The position numbers and the translations under genes were made by a program. The notes under the pieces are model-generated. The model had not been told where the DNA came from. It ran no database searches and was given only the letters and a program-made list of their open reading frames with translations. Shown piece by piece: positions 25,834 through 35,141 of a stretch of 64,000 nucleotides of DNA (its first letter is position 1; every line of letters starts with the position of its first letter). Source of the stretch: Rhizobium mayense (lineage in GTDB: Bacteria; Pseudomonadota; Alphaproteobacteria; Rhizobiales; Rhizobiaceae); the NCBI RefSeq assembly GCF_030272705.1, contig NZ_JARFYM010000022.1, positions 44,205 through 108,204 of the forward strand, in the 5' to 3' direction.

Positions 25834-26622
25834 TCACGTGCGGTAGGGTTTCATCCAGCCGAGACCTTCCGTGGTGCCGGCCTTGGGCCTGTATTCGCAG
25901 CCGACCCAACCATCGTAGCCCAGGCGGTCGAGTTCGCTGAGGATGAAGCCATAGTTGATCTCGCCCGTGCCCGGTTCGTTGCGGCCGGGGTTGTCGGCGA
26001 TCTGCACATGGGCGATGCGATCCTTCAATCGCTCGAAAGTCCGGACCAGGTCGCCCTGCGTGATCTGCATGTGGTAAAAATCATACTGGATATAGAGGTT
26101 GTCGGAGCCGACCTTATCGAGGATGCGCTCGGCATGATCTGTCGTCGACAGGAAAAAGCCCGGCATGTCGTGGAGATTGATCGGCTCGATCAAGAGCTTG
26201 ATGCCGGCATCGGCCATCCGCGGCGCGGCATAGCGGAGATTGTCGACCAGCACGCGTTCGAGGGTTTCGAGGTCGGCATCCTTGGGGACAAGGCCGGAGA
26301 TGACGTTCAGCCGCTTGCAATCGAGGGCTGCCGCATAATCGAGCGCGGCGGCCACTCCGTCGCGAAACTCATCTACGCGGTCCGGGAGACAGGCTATACC
26401 GCGTTCGGTGCCGGCCCAGTCGCCCGACGGCAGGTTGAAGAGCACTTGCGTCAGGCCGTTGATCTTCAATGCATCGGCTACCTTTTCCTTGGGCTCGGCA
26501 TAGGGGCCCAAATATTCGAGGCCCTTGAAGCCATCCCGCGCGGCAGCGGCAAACCGGTCGATGAAAGGCAGGTCCTGATAAAGAAAGGAGAGGTTGGCGG
26601 AAAATTTCGGCACGTATTTCAT
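25834..26622 (-). CDS. hyi: Hydroxypyruvate isomerase-like TIM-barrel protein
   Basis: A 262-residue sugar-isomerase/epimerase of the AP-endonuclease-2 superfamily. MKYVPKFSANLSFLYQDLPF, LNVISGLVP, LLIEPINLHDMPGFFL and GCEYRPKAGTTEGLGWM closely follow hydroxypyruvate isomerase (E. coli Hyi, 258 aa), which converts hydroxypyruvate to tartronate semialdehyde. The start lies two bases after the stop of the dual ATPase. Its only purine-rich motif, GAGG, directly abuts the ATG, so translation probably depends on coupling. In this context it may act on a keto-sugar product rather than hydroxypyruvate. Confidence 0.8.
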   Translation of the reverse strand: MKYVPKFSANLSFLYQDLPFIDRFAAAARDGFKGLEYLGPYAEPKEKVADALKINGLTQVLFNLPSGDWAGTERGIACLPDRVDEFRDGVAAALDYAAALDCKRLNVISGLVPKDADLETLERVLVDNLRYAAPRMADAGIKLLIEPINLHDMPGFFLSTTDHAERILDKVGSDNLYIQYDFYHMQITQGDLVRTFERLKDRIAHVQIADNPGRNEPGTGEINYGFILSELDRLGYDGWVGCEYRPKAGTTEGLGWMKPYRT

Positions 26623-26624
26623 CC

Positions 26625-28334
26625 TCAAAGAGCGGGTGCATTGAAGCGCTGCCGGTGCAGCATGCGCTTGTCGCGCGGATCGGGGTTCGGAACAGCGGAG
26701 ATGAGACTCTTGGTATAGGCCTCGTTCGGCGCGGTGCAAATCTGTTCGGCCTCGCCAATTTCGACGATCCTGCCGCGATGCATGACCGCCACCCGATCGC
26801 AAAAATAACGGATCACGGAAATATCGTGCGAAATGAACAGGAAGCTGAGATTCAGCCGCTGGCGGATATCGAGCAGAAGGTCGAGGATCTGGCTGCGGAT
26901 CGAGACGTCGAGCGCCGAGGTCGCTTCGTCGGCGATGATGATCTTCGGGTCGAGGGCGAGGGCACGGGCGATGCCGATGCGCTGGCGCTGCCCGCCGGAA
27001 AAGGCGTGCGGATAGCGCTCCATCATCATCGGGTCGAGGCCGACGAGGCGCATGAGTTCGCCGACGCGCGCTTCCAGCGCCTTGCCCTTGGCGAGGCCGT
27101 TGACGACCAGCGGATCGCCGATCACTTCCTTCACCGTCAGGCGTGGATTGAGCGAGGCGAAGGGGTCTTGAAAAACCAGACGAACCTCACGGTGAAAATG
27201 CCGGAGCTCGCGCTTGCCGAGCTTCGTGACGTCGGTCTCACGGCCGTCATGCCTGCGAAACGTCACGGAACCCGAGGTGGGTTCGACCGTGCGCAGGATC
27301 AGCCGGCCAAGCGTCGTCTTGCCGGAGCCGCTTTCGCCGACAATGCCAAGGTTTTCGCCGGGATGAAGGTCGAAACTGGCGTCGTCGACGGCACGCAACG
27401 GCTTCGAGTTGCGCCCGGCCCAGCCGTAGATTTTCGAGAGATTGCGCACGGACAGGATAGGCATCGGGCTTTCGGCCGCCTTGGCGATGGCGGGAACCTT
27501 GCACTGCTGATGATGTGTCAGCTTCAGCGTCGAGTTGAGCAGCTGCTTGGTGTAAGGGTGCTTGGCTGCATGATAGATCGCATCGACCGGCCCGCGCTCG
27601 ACAATCCTGCCGAAGCGCATGACGGCGACCTCGTCGGCCACCTCCGCGACCACGCCCATGTCGTGGGTGATCAGCAGCATCGCCATGCCGCGGCTGACCT
27701 GCAGGCGCTTGATCAGGTCAAGAATTTCCGCTTGCGTAGTGACATCGAGCGCCGTCGTCGGCTCGTCGGCAATCAGAATATCGGGATTGCCGGCCAGGGC
27801 CATGGCGATCATGGCGCGCTGGCGCATGCCGCCGGAAAATTCGAAAGTGTAGCGGTCGGCCATCTTCTGCGGATCGGGAATTTCCACCTGGGAAAGCAGC
27901 TCGATCGTCTTCTGCATGGCGGCGCGTTTGTCGACATCGCTGTGCAGGCGCACCGCCTCGACGATCTGCGAGCCGATCGTATGCACCGGCGACAGCGAAC
28001 TCATCGGCTCCTGGAAGACCAGGCCGATGCGGCGGCCGCGAATGGCACGCATCGGGCGGCTCGATGGGTTGAGCGCGGTGACGTCGGTGATCTCGGAGCC
28101 GTTGCGCAACAGGATTTGCCCGCCAACGATCTCGCCGGGCCTGTCGACGATACGCAGCAGCGAACGCGCCGTCACGCTTTTGCCGGAACCGCTCTCGCCG
28201 ACCAGGCATAGCGTCTGGCCTCGCTTCAGCTCGAAACTGACCTTTTCGACCGCGTGCAGGATGTGGGTGCGCAGCCGGAAATCGATCGACAGGTTTTCGA
28301 CGGAAAGCACGACATCGTCGGGAAGCGTCGCCAT
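26625..28334 (-). CDS. Dipeptide/oligosaccharide ABC importer, fused dual ATPase (DppD-DppF)
   Basis: A 569-residue protein with two complete ATPase domains joined head to tail. The first has GESGSGKS near residue 42, FSGGMRQR and ILIADEPT. The second has GESGSGKT, FSGGQRQR and IIIADEAT. Each is of the Opp/Dpp type. Fusion of the two subunits removes the need to pair separate DppD and DppF chains and is common in rhizobia. The ATG at 28334 follows GAGGAGGAG. The two permeases are immediately upstream on the same strand. Confidence 0.92.
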   Translation of the reverse strand: MATLPDDVVLSVENLSIDFRLRTHILHAVEKVSFELKRGQTLCLVGESGSGKSVTARSLLRIVDRPGEIVGGQILLRNGSEITDVTALNPSSRPMRAIRGRRIGLVFQEPMSSLSPVHTIGSQIVEAVRLHSDVDKRAAMQKTIELLSQVEIPDPQKMADRYTFEFSGGMRQRAMIAMALAGNPDILIADEPTTALDVTTQAEILDLIKRLQVSRGMAMLLITHDMGVVAEVADEVAVMRFGRIVERGPVDAIYHAAKHPYTKQLLNSTLKLTHHQQCKVPAIAKAAESPMPILSVRNLSKIYGWAGRNSKPLRAVDDASFDLHPGENLGIVGESGSGKTTLGRLILRTVEPTSGSVTFRRHDGRETDVTKLGKRELRHFHREVRLVFQDPFASLNPRLTVKEVIGDPLVVNGLAKGKALEARVGELMRLVGLDPMMMERYPHAFSGGQRQRIGIARALALDPKIIIADEATSALDVSIRSQILDLLLDIRQRLNLSFLFISHDISVIRYFCDRVAVMHRGRIVEIGEAEQICTAPNEAYTKSLISAVPNPDPRDKRMLHRQRFNAPAL

Positions 28335-28344
28335 GGTCTCCTCC

Positions 28345-29565
28345 TCAGTTGTCGTAGGGATCGGCCGCATCGCGCAGGCCATCGCCGAAGAAGTTGAAGG
28401 ACAGCACTGCGATGACGACAGCCAAAGCCGGCCAGATCAGCAGCCACGGCGCGGTGGCGACCGTGCGGATATTCTGGGCATCCTGCAGCAGCACGCCCCA
28501 ACTGACGACCGGCGGCTTCAGGCCGATGCCGAGGAAGGAGAGCGAGGTCTCGGCGACGATCATCGTCGGGACGGCAAGCGTCACGACCGCAAGGATGTGG
28601 CTCGTCAGCGACGGCAGGATATGTCGGAAGATCAGCCGCGCCTCGCTCGATCCGTCGAGGCGGGCGGCAGTGACGAAATCCTCGCTTCGCAGCGCCAGAA
28701 AGCGGCCGCGCACCTCGCGCGCCAGGCTCGTCCAGCCAAGCAGGGAGACGATCAGAGTGATGACGAAATAGACTGTCACCGGTGACCATGTGAGCGGGAT
28801 GGCGGCGGCAAGGCCGAGCCAGAGCGGAATGGTCGGCATGGCGCTGACAACCTCGATGACGCGCTGGATCAGCGTATCCACCCAACCGCCATAGAAACCG
28901 GAGATCGAGCCCAGCACCACGCCGAGGATGAGCGAGACGGCGACGCCGACAAGGCCGATCGACATGGAAACGCGCGTGCCGTAGATGAGCCGCGAGAAGA
29001 CATCGCGGCCGAGCCTGTCGGCGCCGAGCAGATACATCGGGTCGTTCGGATTGATCGGCCCGATCAGATGCCGGTTCATCGGGATCAAGCCCCAGAGCCT
29101 GTAGGCGGGTCCTTTGACGAAGAAGCCTACCGGCACGATCTTCTTGTCGTCGACGACGAAGGTGCGGCGCAGCGCCACCTTGTCGATGGCGATGGTGTAA
29201 CCCTTGACGTGGAAATTGAACTGCGAGCCACCATCAGGCTTGGTTGCAAAGAAACTCAGGCCCTGCGGCGGAGCGTAGGTATATTGCGGCCGCGCCGTGT
29301 CGGGCAAAGCGGGCGCCAGGAATTCGGCGAACAAGCCGACGAGATAGAGGATCAGGATGATGGTCCCGGCGGTAACGGCGACCTTCTGACGGAAGAACTT
29401 GCCGGCGATGAGGCGCCAGGGACCGACGGCGGCTGTCGAAACCGCCTTGTTCTGCCGGAGCGGGCTGATCGAGGGGCCGTCGGCGAGGGCGAGGACCGGC
29501 CCGATTTGGGTTCCGCCCATGTTGGTTCCGCCGGCATTGCTTTCAAATGTCTCCTGCTTAGCCAT
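28345..29565 (-). CDS. Dipeptide/oligosaccharide ABC importer permease, DppC type
   Basis: A 406-residue permease, longer than the usual 280-300. The extra length is a 45-residue N-terminal tail and a soluble insertion of about 100 residues between the first span and the GADRLGRDVFSRLIYG motif. The C-terminal part has the normal DppC spans, the coupling loop around TAARLDGSSEARLIFRHILP and LSFLGIGLKPPVVSWG. The long first periplasmic loop is known in a subset of Opp permeases and may contact the receptor. Confidence 0.9.
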   Translation of the reverse strand: MAKQETFESNAGGTNMGGTQIGPVLALADGPSISPLRQNKAVSTAAVGPWRLIAGKFFRQKVAVTAGTIILILYLVGLFAEFLAPALPDTARPQYTYAPPQGLSFFATKPDGGSQFNFHVKGYTIAIDKVALRRTFVVDDKKIVPVGFFVKGPAYRLWGLIPMNRHLIGPINPNDPMYLLGADRLGRDVFSRLIYGTRVSMSIGLVGVAVSLILGVVLGSISGFYGGWVDTLIQRVIEVVSAMPTIPLWLGLAAAIPLTWSPVTVYFVITLIVSLLGWTSLAREVRGRFLALRSEDFVTAARLDGSSEARLIFRHILPSLTSHILAVVTLAVPTMIVAETSLSFLGIGLKPPVVSWGVLLQDAQNIRTVATAPWLLIWPALAVVIAVLSFNFFGDGLRDAADPYDN

Positions 29566-29577
29566 GACAGCCGCTCC

Positions 29578-30564
29578 TCAATTGAACCGGATGCGCGGGT
29601 CGAGCAGCGCCAGCAGCAAGTCGGAGACCAGCATACCGACGAGCGTCAGCGCGCTGAGCAGCAGGATGAAGCTTCCCGCCAGATACATGTCCTGAGACAC
29701 CAGCGCCCGAAAGAGCAGGGGGCCGGCGGTCGGCAGGTTCAGCACGATGGCGGTGATCGTCACACCGGAGACAAGGTGCGGCAGCACCCAGCCGATCGCC
29801 GAGACGAAGGGATTGAGAGCGATGCGCACCGGATATTTGAGGATGACCTTGTATTCCGGCAGCCCCTTGGCACGGGCAGTGATGACATAGGGCTTGTGCA
29901 GCTCGTCTGTCAGGTTGGCGCGCAAAATGCGGATGAGGGCCGCTGTCCCCGAGGCGCCGATGATGATGATCGGGATCCAGAGATGGGCGAGGAAATCGCC
30001 GGCCTTGGCAAGGCTCCAGGGCGCATCGGCAAATTCCGGTGAGTTCAGGCCGCCGACGCTCTGGCCGAGATATTTGTAGGCGACATACATCAGCGTCAGC
30101 GCAAGGATGAAGTTAGGGACGGCGAGGCCGATGAAACCGAGGAAGGTGAAGACATGATCGCCGACCGAATGACGGCGAACGGCGGAATAGATGCCGATCG
30201 GCAGCGATACGATCCAGACGAAGAGCAGGCTGAGAAGCGAAATCACCAGCGTCGAGCCCAGGCGTGCCCAGATCAGGCCGGCGACCGGCTGGTTCCATTC
30301 GAAGGACCAGCCGAAATCACCGCGGCTGACGATACCCCAGATCCATTTCAGGTATTGGATATAGAAGGGATCGTCGAAGCCGTAGATCTGCTTTAGCCGC
30401 TCGATCTGCGCGGGATCGACGGTCTGGCCGCTGTCGCTCATGGTGGCGAGCATTGAGGTCAGGTAATCGCCGGGCGGCAGTTGGATGATCAGGAACGAGA
30501 TCAGCGACATGCCGATCAAGGTCGGTATCATGTAGAGAATGCGCTTGACGATATAGCCGAGCAT
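29578..30564 (-). CDS. Dipeptide/oligosaccharide ABC importer permease, DppB type
   Basis: A 328-residue permease beginning MLGYIVKRILYMIPTLIGM, the usual DppB opening. It has six spans and the coupling loop ITARAKGLPEYKVILKYPVRIAL. The ATG at 30564 follows GGAGGAGC; the upstream open frame is not needed. It partners the DppC-type gene 12 bases downstream and the receptor at 32956. Confidence 0.92.
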   Translation of the reverse strand: MLGYIVKRILYMIPTLIGMSLISFLIIQLPPGDYLTSMLATMSDSGQTVDPAQIERLKQIYGFDDPFYIQYLKWIWGIVSRGDFGWSFEWNQPVAGLIWARLGSTLVISLLSLLFVWIVSLPIGIYSAVRRHSVGDHVFTFLGFIGLAVPNFILALTLMYVAYKYLGQSVGGLNSPEFADAPWSLAKAGDFLAHLWIPIIIIGASGTAALIRILRANLTDELHKPYVITARAKGLPEYKVILKYPVRIALNPFVSAIGWVLPHLVSGVTITAIVLNLPTAGPLLFRALVSQDMYLAGSFILLLSALTLVGMLVSDLLLALLDPRIRFN

Positions 30565-30684
30565 CGGCCTGCTCCTCCCGTTGAACGCGCCCTCCCCGGC
30601 GCTTCGTCGGATCATCTCTTGCCCCCGGCGTTCAAGCCGGAGGCAAAGTCTCGAAATTAGGTCCCCGAGCTCATTCCCCCAAGC

Positions 30685-32793
30685 TCATTCCCAAGTCAGA
30701 TGCACGACCTCCAGCCGGTCGATGCCCGGCACGTCCACCACCGCCCGGCCATCCCGGATGCTGAAGCCGGCGGCCCGGTCGGCGACCACGAGCCAGGCTT
30801 TCGCCACCGATTTGCCCTTGGGAATTTCGAACGAAACCGTCTGGCTTGCCAGCGGGAAATTGTCGCGGATCGGCCCTTTCATCATCATCGGATTGGTGAG
30901 GTTGAACAGGGAGAGCGCAACGCCATCGGCACTTTCACGCAGCGCCAGATCGACGACCCCAGGACCCTCCACGATGACACGTGGCGTCTTGCCAAGTGCC
31001 CAGCGCACGGCGTTGGCAATCAGCCGGGCATGGTCGACGGCCATGACTTCCCAGAATATCTCGCCGATGTTCCACGGAATGTAGACGGAGCGGCCGCCAT
31101 GGCCGGTCTTGCGGGCGATCACCGCGGCCCCCCGCGGCCCCTCGCGGGGATAGACTTCCTCCATCGGCAGATCCGGGAAATCCGGCACGTAAAGGAACGG
31201 AGTTTCGGCCTTGCCGGTGGTCTCGACGGCGATCAGATGCGTGCCGCCCATGATGCGGGCGGCACCTTCATAGCCGGCATTGACCGGATGTTCCCCGGCG
31301 AGCGCCACATAGGTGTTCTTGACGATGCCGCGCGGGCCGGCGACGAGCGTGGCGCCGAAAATGTCCGCAAGACCGAAATCTCCGCGCTTCTTGCCGAATT
31401 CGTCGCGCAGCGACGTTTCGTGGGCGGCAACGACGCTGCCGCCGCGTTTGACATAGGCGCGGATAGCCGCGTTCTGCGCATCCGAGAGGCAGGAGGCATT
31501 GGCGAGGATGATCAGCTTGAAGCGATCGAGATTTTCCGCCGTCAGCACCTGGTCGGAGAGAAGCTCAAAAGGCAGTTTGGCCTCGACCAGGGCATGATAG
31601 AAGCCGAGATCATGCTTCTCCGCCTTCGACCGTTCCTCGGGCGCCCAGTGGCGCAGAGTCGTCGATGGGTCGATGACGGCGATTTCGGCGGTCGGGTGCA
31701 TGCTTTCGATGACCGGCTCGACAGCGGCTTGCAGGGCGAAGGCATCGGCCACCGGCTCGACCCAGCGCTGGTCGGGCACGACGCCGTTGAATTTGGTGAA
31801 CCAGGCATAGAGGCCGTGCGCCGTGCCGTCATTGATCCAGAGCTGCATCTCCTCGCCGGAGGTAACGGCATCCTTCCAGCGATACTCTTCCTCTGGGCCG
31901 ATTGAGGTGATCAGCACGACCGGGCGATCGGGGAAGGTGGCGCGGATGCGTTTGCCGTTACGCCCTGCCGACCAGCCGAGTTCCACGCCGCGGCGTCCCT
32001 GATGGTCGACGACGAGGAAGGGGCAGTGCTTCGATATGACCGAGAGATCGAATTCCATCAGCGAGGCGCCGCCCATATTCGGAATGAAGCTCGCATGCGG
32101 GCGGATCGCCTTCACGGCATCGTCCCATTGGGCAATCATGTCGGTCAGAACCCGGCGGCGCCATTGCAGCCAGCCCTGCCAAGCTGGATCCTCGGCGTCT
32201 GCAGCGCGCGGCAGGGCGTAGCCGAACATGTCCTTGAACCGGCGGGCACTGTCTTCGCTATAGTCGACGCCATGGCCCTGCCAGCGGTTGGCGAAGACGG
32301 CGTCTATATCGTATTTGCGGACGATTTCCTTCACCACCTCGGGCATGAAGACGGTGTTGTAGTCGCCATAGGCATTGGTAACCCAGACATCCGGATAGGC
32401 CCAGTGGCGGCGGGGTTTGCCGTCGGCATCGATCATCACCCATTCGGGATGCGCCTTGGCCGCATCATCATGGATCGCATGCGGATCGACGCGGGCCATG
32501 ACGTGCATGTCGAGCTTGCGAGCGGCATCGACCAGCGCCCCGAAGACGTCGCGATTACCGAGGAACTTGCTGACATAGTGGTAGGGCACGTCGCTTGGAT
32601 AGTAGGCGATGTAACCGCCGGCGCTGAGGCAGACGGCGTTGGATTTCGTGCGCTTGAAGACGTCGACCCAGAAAGCGGGATCGAATTTCTCCGGATCGTC
32701 CTCGGCAAGGGTCAACTGCGTCCAGCGGGTCGCGGTCTTATACCAGTCCGTCGTTCTTAGAGTGTCGGTATTCTGTTTCCTGGCGTCGAGCAT
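30685..32793 (-). CDS. Large glycosidase-like protein with amidotransferase-like trimerisation domain
   Basis: A 702-residue cytoplasmic protein. The N-terminal 350 residues look like a TIM barrel of the hypothetical glycosyl hydrolase group related to GH42 and alpha-amylase folds (AVCLSAGGYIAYYPS, MHVMARVDPHAIHD, IDAVFANRWQGHGVDY). Residues of about 430-480 resemble the beta-galactosidase trimerisation domain (IILANASCLSDAQNAAIRAY, VKRGGSVVAAHETSL). A beta-rich C-terminus ends at VVHLTWE. It lies between the receptor and permease genes of an oligosaccharide importer, so it probably cleaves or modifies the imported glycoside. I cannot name its catalytic residues or substrate. Confidence 0.75.
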   Translation of the reverse strand: MLDARKQNTDTLRTTDWYKTATRWTQLTLAEDDPEKFDPAFWVDVFKRTKSNAVCLSAGGYIAYYPSDVPYHYVSKFLGNRDVFGALVDAARKLDMHVMARVDPHAIHDDAAKAHPEWVMIDADGKPRRHWAYPDVWVTNAYGDYNTVFMPEVVKEIVRKYDIDAVFANRWQGHGVDYSEDSARRFKDMFGYALPRAADAEDPAWQGWLQWRRRVLTDMIAQWDDAVKAIRPHASFIPNMGGASLMEFDLSVISKHCPFLVVDHQGRRGVELGWSAGRNGKRIRATFPDRPVVLITSIGPEEEYRWKDAVTSGEEMQLWINDGTAHGLYAWFTKFNGVVPDQRWVEPVADAFALQAAVEPVIESMHPTAEIAVIDPSTTLRHWAPEERSKAEKHDLGFYHALVEAKLPFELLSDQVLTAENLDRFKLIILANASCLSDAQNAAIRAYVKRGGSVVAAHETSLRDEFGKKRGDFGLADIFGATLVAGPRGIVKNTYVALAGEHPVNAGYEGAARIMGGTHLIAVETTGKAETPFLYVPDFPDLPMEEVYPREGPRGAAVIARKTGHGGRSVYIPWNIGEIFWEVMAVDHARLIANAVRWALGKTPRVIVEGPGVVDLALRESADGVALSLFNLTNPMMMKGPIRDNFPLASQTVSFEIPKGKSVAKAWLVVADRAAGFSIRDGRAVVDVPGIDRLEVVHLTWE

Positions 32794-32814
32794 CGGTTTT
32801 ATCCAGTTCGCTAG

Positions 32815-32859
32815 GCATGATCCCGAAAAGCGTGAAGCGGTTTTCGGATAAGATCATGC
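32815..32859. repeat. Rhizobial intergenic palindrome, copy A
   Basis: GCATGATC at 32815-32822 and GATCATGC at 32852-32859 flank a CCGAAAAGCG/CGGTTTTCGG pair. It lies just upstream of the glycosidase-like gene. Related elements occur at 34896, 40031, 52121 and 61991. Confidence 0.65.
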
Positions 32860-32955
32860 GACATCAAACGCCTAGAGCCTGCTCTAGGCAAAAGGGAGCC
32901 GCCGCGCCGGCCACGGGGACCGGCGCTTCGACCGCTGGGAGGAACCTGAACGATA

Positions 32956-34878
32956 TCAGGCTTTGAAATATTGCTCCGGCATGGTGGGAGCGGGCGTTGG
33001 CCAGCCGAAGGAATTCGGCATGGTCTTGGTGACGTTCTTCATGTTGTTCTTGACGATGCCGTATCCGTCAGGAGGCAGCGATATGCCGAAGACGTAGAAG
33101 GCGTCGGCGGCCGATTGCAGGATGTCCTTCATGATCGAGTTCTGGCCGGCGGCGTCCGAGGTCGACTTCAGCTTGTCGTAGAGCTCATATTGCTTCTTGG
33201 TCGCTTCTGGCGGCTCGACGGCATTGGCATTGCCGCGGTCGAGATACCAGAGCTGCCAGCCCGGCGCGTACATGGCGTTGCTATCCGTCGGCACGTAATA
33301 GCGCGGGTCGAGCATGGCGGCGATGCCGCCGTTGGCGCCGAATTGATGGGCGGTGGCGTCGAAATCGCGGCCCTGTCGCACACGGGTTTCCCAGAGCGAA
33401 CGATCCATGGTGCGCATCTGCGCGTCGATGCCGACGGCCTGGAACATCGGGATGATCAGCTGGAAGAGATCGAGGAAGACGGCACGCGCCTGATCCAGCT
33501 CGAAGACGATGGTCAGGCGCCGGCCCTTGTCGTCGAGGCGGAAATTCTGGTCGTCCTTCTTCGGCACGATCTTGTCGAGCATGGCGTTGGCCTTGTCGAC
33601 ATCGTAGGCGGTAAACTGCGTCGCCAGTTGCTCGTTATAGAGCGGATCTTCCTTCTTGATCGAAGGCTGCGCGGGCGCGCCTTGGCCGACGAGGACGGCG
33701 TCGATCAGCGTCTGGCGATCGATCGCGGTCGAGAGCGCTGCACGGAAATCGCGGTTCTGGAAGAGCGCCCGTTTGGTCTCGTCATTGTGATTGAGGTTGA
33801 GGATGAAGTTCATCACGTTGGCTTCGGTGGAGGTCAACGTGTAGAAGTCGTAGCCGCCCTGTTGGCGCGCATCGTAGAGCACGGACTTGTTGTTGGGCGT
33901 GGCGATATATTGATCCATCAGATCAATCTCGCCCTGCATGGTCTTCAACAGAAGCACCTGCGGATCGGCGACCATCTGATAGACGATGCGATCGAGATAA
34001 GGCAGTTGATTGCCCGCCGTATCGACCTTCCAATAATAGGGATTGCGTTCGGCTACTGCCCGCTCGGTATTTTCGCCCGGCGCGATGGTGAACATCCAGG
34101 CATTCAAGCAGGGCTTTTTCGAGGAATTCAGGAAGAAGGAATTGTCGTCCTGGAAGCCGGCGGCGCTCTGGAAGGAGGCGATCCAGCTTTCGAAGCCGCG
34201 CTGCTTGGCAAGCTCGTTGGCCTTGGGATTGTAGTCGATATGAAATTGCTCGAGATAGTGTTTCGGGCAGCGCGTCGTCTGATCGTTGTTCGCCCAGGCG
34301 ACCTGTAGTGGGAAGAGGCCGTTCGGCTTGTCGAAGATGACCTTGAAGGTCTGCTCGTCGACGATCTCGAGCTTGGCGGGCTTGCCGCCGGATTTCCAGT
34401 GTGCCTGGCCGACGAAGGCAACGCGATTGTCCGTCAGCACCGTGTCGTACCAGAATTTGATGTCGGCAGTCGTATAGGGCTGGCCATCGGACCATTTCAT
34501 GCCCTTGCGCAGGCGGATCGTGTAGACCTTGGAATCGGCGTCGCCCTGGAATAATTCCGCCACATTCGGCGACACGCCCGACCAATCTGGCGTATAGCGC
34601 AGCAGCGGCTCATAGGCCTGATAGCGGAACAGCATCGACAGCGAGCCGCCGCCGACCAGCGCCATGTTCCAGTCGCCGCCATATTTGCCGACCGCTTCGA
34701 CCGGCTTGATGACTAGGGGATTTTCGGGAAGGCGATCTTTCAGCGGCGGCAGCGCGCCGCTCGCGACTTTCTGTTTCAGAGCATCCGCTTCCTGGTAGTC
34801 GGCGGCGAACGTAGGCAGGGCCGGCAAAATGAGGACGGCCGAAGTCCCGGCCAAAAAGGCCCGACGTCTCATCTTCAT
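32956..34878 (-). CDS. Oligosaccharide/peptide ABC importer, periplasmic binding protein (family 5)
   Basis: A 640-residue receptor, large for family 5 (usually about 530). It has a twin-arginine-like leader RRRAFLAGTSAVLILP ending near residue 27, so export through Tat is likely. The mature part has YEPLLRYTPDWSGVSPNVAE, MKWSDGQPYTTADIKFWYD and DFRAALSTAIDRQTLID. Large family-5 receptors of this kind in Sinorhizobium (AgpA) bind galactosides rather than peptides, which agrees with the GH42 gene downstream. The ATG at 34878 follows GGAGGAGA by seven bases. It is divergent from the LacI gene. Confidence 0.9.
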   Translation of the reverse strand: MKMRRRAFLAGTSAVLILPALPTFAADYQEADALKQKVASGALPPLKDRLPENPLVIKPVEAVGKYGGDWNMALVGGGSLSMLFRYQAYEPLLRYTPDWSGVSPNVAELFQGDADSKVYTIRLRKGMKWSDGQPYTTADIKFWYDTVLTDNRVAFVGQAHWKSGGKPAKLEIVDEQTFKVIFDKPNGLFPLQVAWANNDQTTRCPKHYLEQFHIDYNPKANELAKQRGFESWIASFQSAAGFQDDNSFFLNSSKKPCLNAWMFTIAPGENTERAVAERNPYYWKVDTAGNQLPYLDRIVYQMVADPQVLLLKTMQGEIDLMDQYIATPNNKSVLYDARQQGGYDFYTLTSTEANVMNFILNLNHNDETKRALFQNRDFRAALSTAIDRQTLIDAVLVGQGAPAQPSIKKEDPLYNEQLATQFTAYDVDKANAMLDKIVPKKDDQNFRLDDKGRRLTIVFELDQARAVFLDLFQLIIPMFQAVGIDAQMRTMDRSLWETRVRQGRDFDATAHQFGANGGIAAMLDPRYYVPTDSNAMYAPGWQLWYLDRGNANAVEPPEATKKQYELYDKLKSTSDAAGQNSIMKDILQSAADAFYVFGISLPPDGYGIVKNNMKNVTKTMPNSFGWPTPAPTMPEQYFKA

Positions 34879-34895
34879 CAATGTGTCTCCTCCTC

Positions 34896-34942
34896 GCGCA
34901 TAACCCCGAAAATCGTTCGGATCTTCGGAAAGGCTTATGCGC
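34896..34942. repeat. Rhizobial intergenic palindrome, copy B
   Basis: GCGCATAA (34896-34903) and TTATGCGC (34935-34942) enclose CCCCGAAAATCG and CTTCGGAAAG. It lies in the receptor/LacI divergent region directly upstream of the receptor ribosome-binding site. Confidence 0.65.
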
Positions 34943-35011
34943 CCTCCTTTTGATGCTTTGCGTCCATAGGACGCGCGGCGCAGCAGAGAGCCAATCCCGT
35001 TTTCGTTATTT

Positions 35012-35080
35012 TTTACCTATCGGGTTGGATATCAAAGAAGTATATTTTGGCTATTGTTAGGTAAAGCGTTATGTTGGATG
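35012..35080. promoter_or_regulatory. Inverted TTTACCTA/TAGGTAAA pair in the LacI/receptor gap
   Basis: TTTACCTA at 35012-35019 and TAGGTAAA at 35058-35065 are perfect reverse complements 38 bases apart. The second overlaps TAAAGCGTTA, a loose LacI-type dyad. The pair could be two operators bridged by a looped repressor. Confidence 0.4.
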
Positions 35081-35141
35081 AGAAGCCGATTTTATATCGG
35101 ATCGGATTCCGCATCGTGGAAAATCCGGCGAAAGGTAGGGA

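Noticed and set aside
26655..28211. Plus-strand open frame of about 518 codons opposite the dual ATPase
   Set aside because: Shadow of two well-defined ATPase domains, with no motif of its own.
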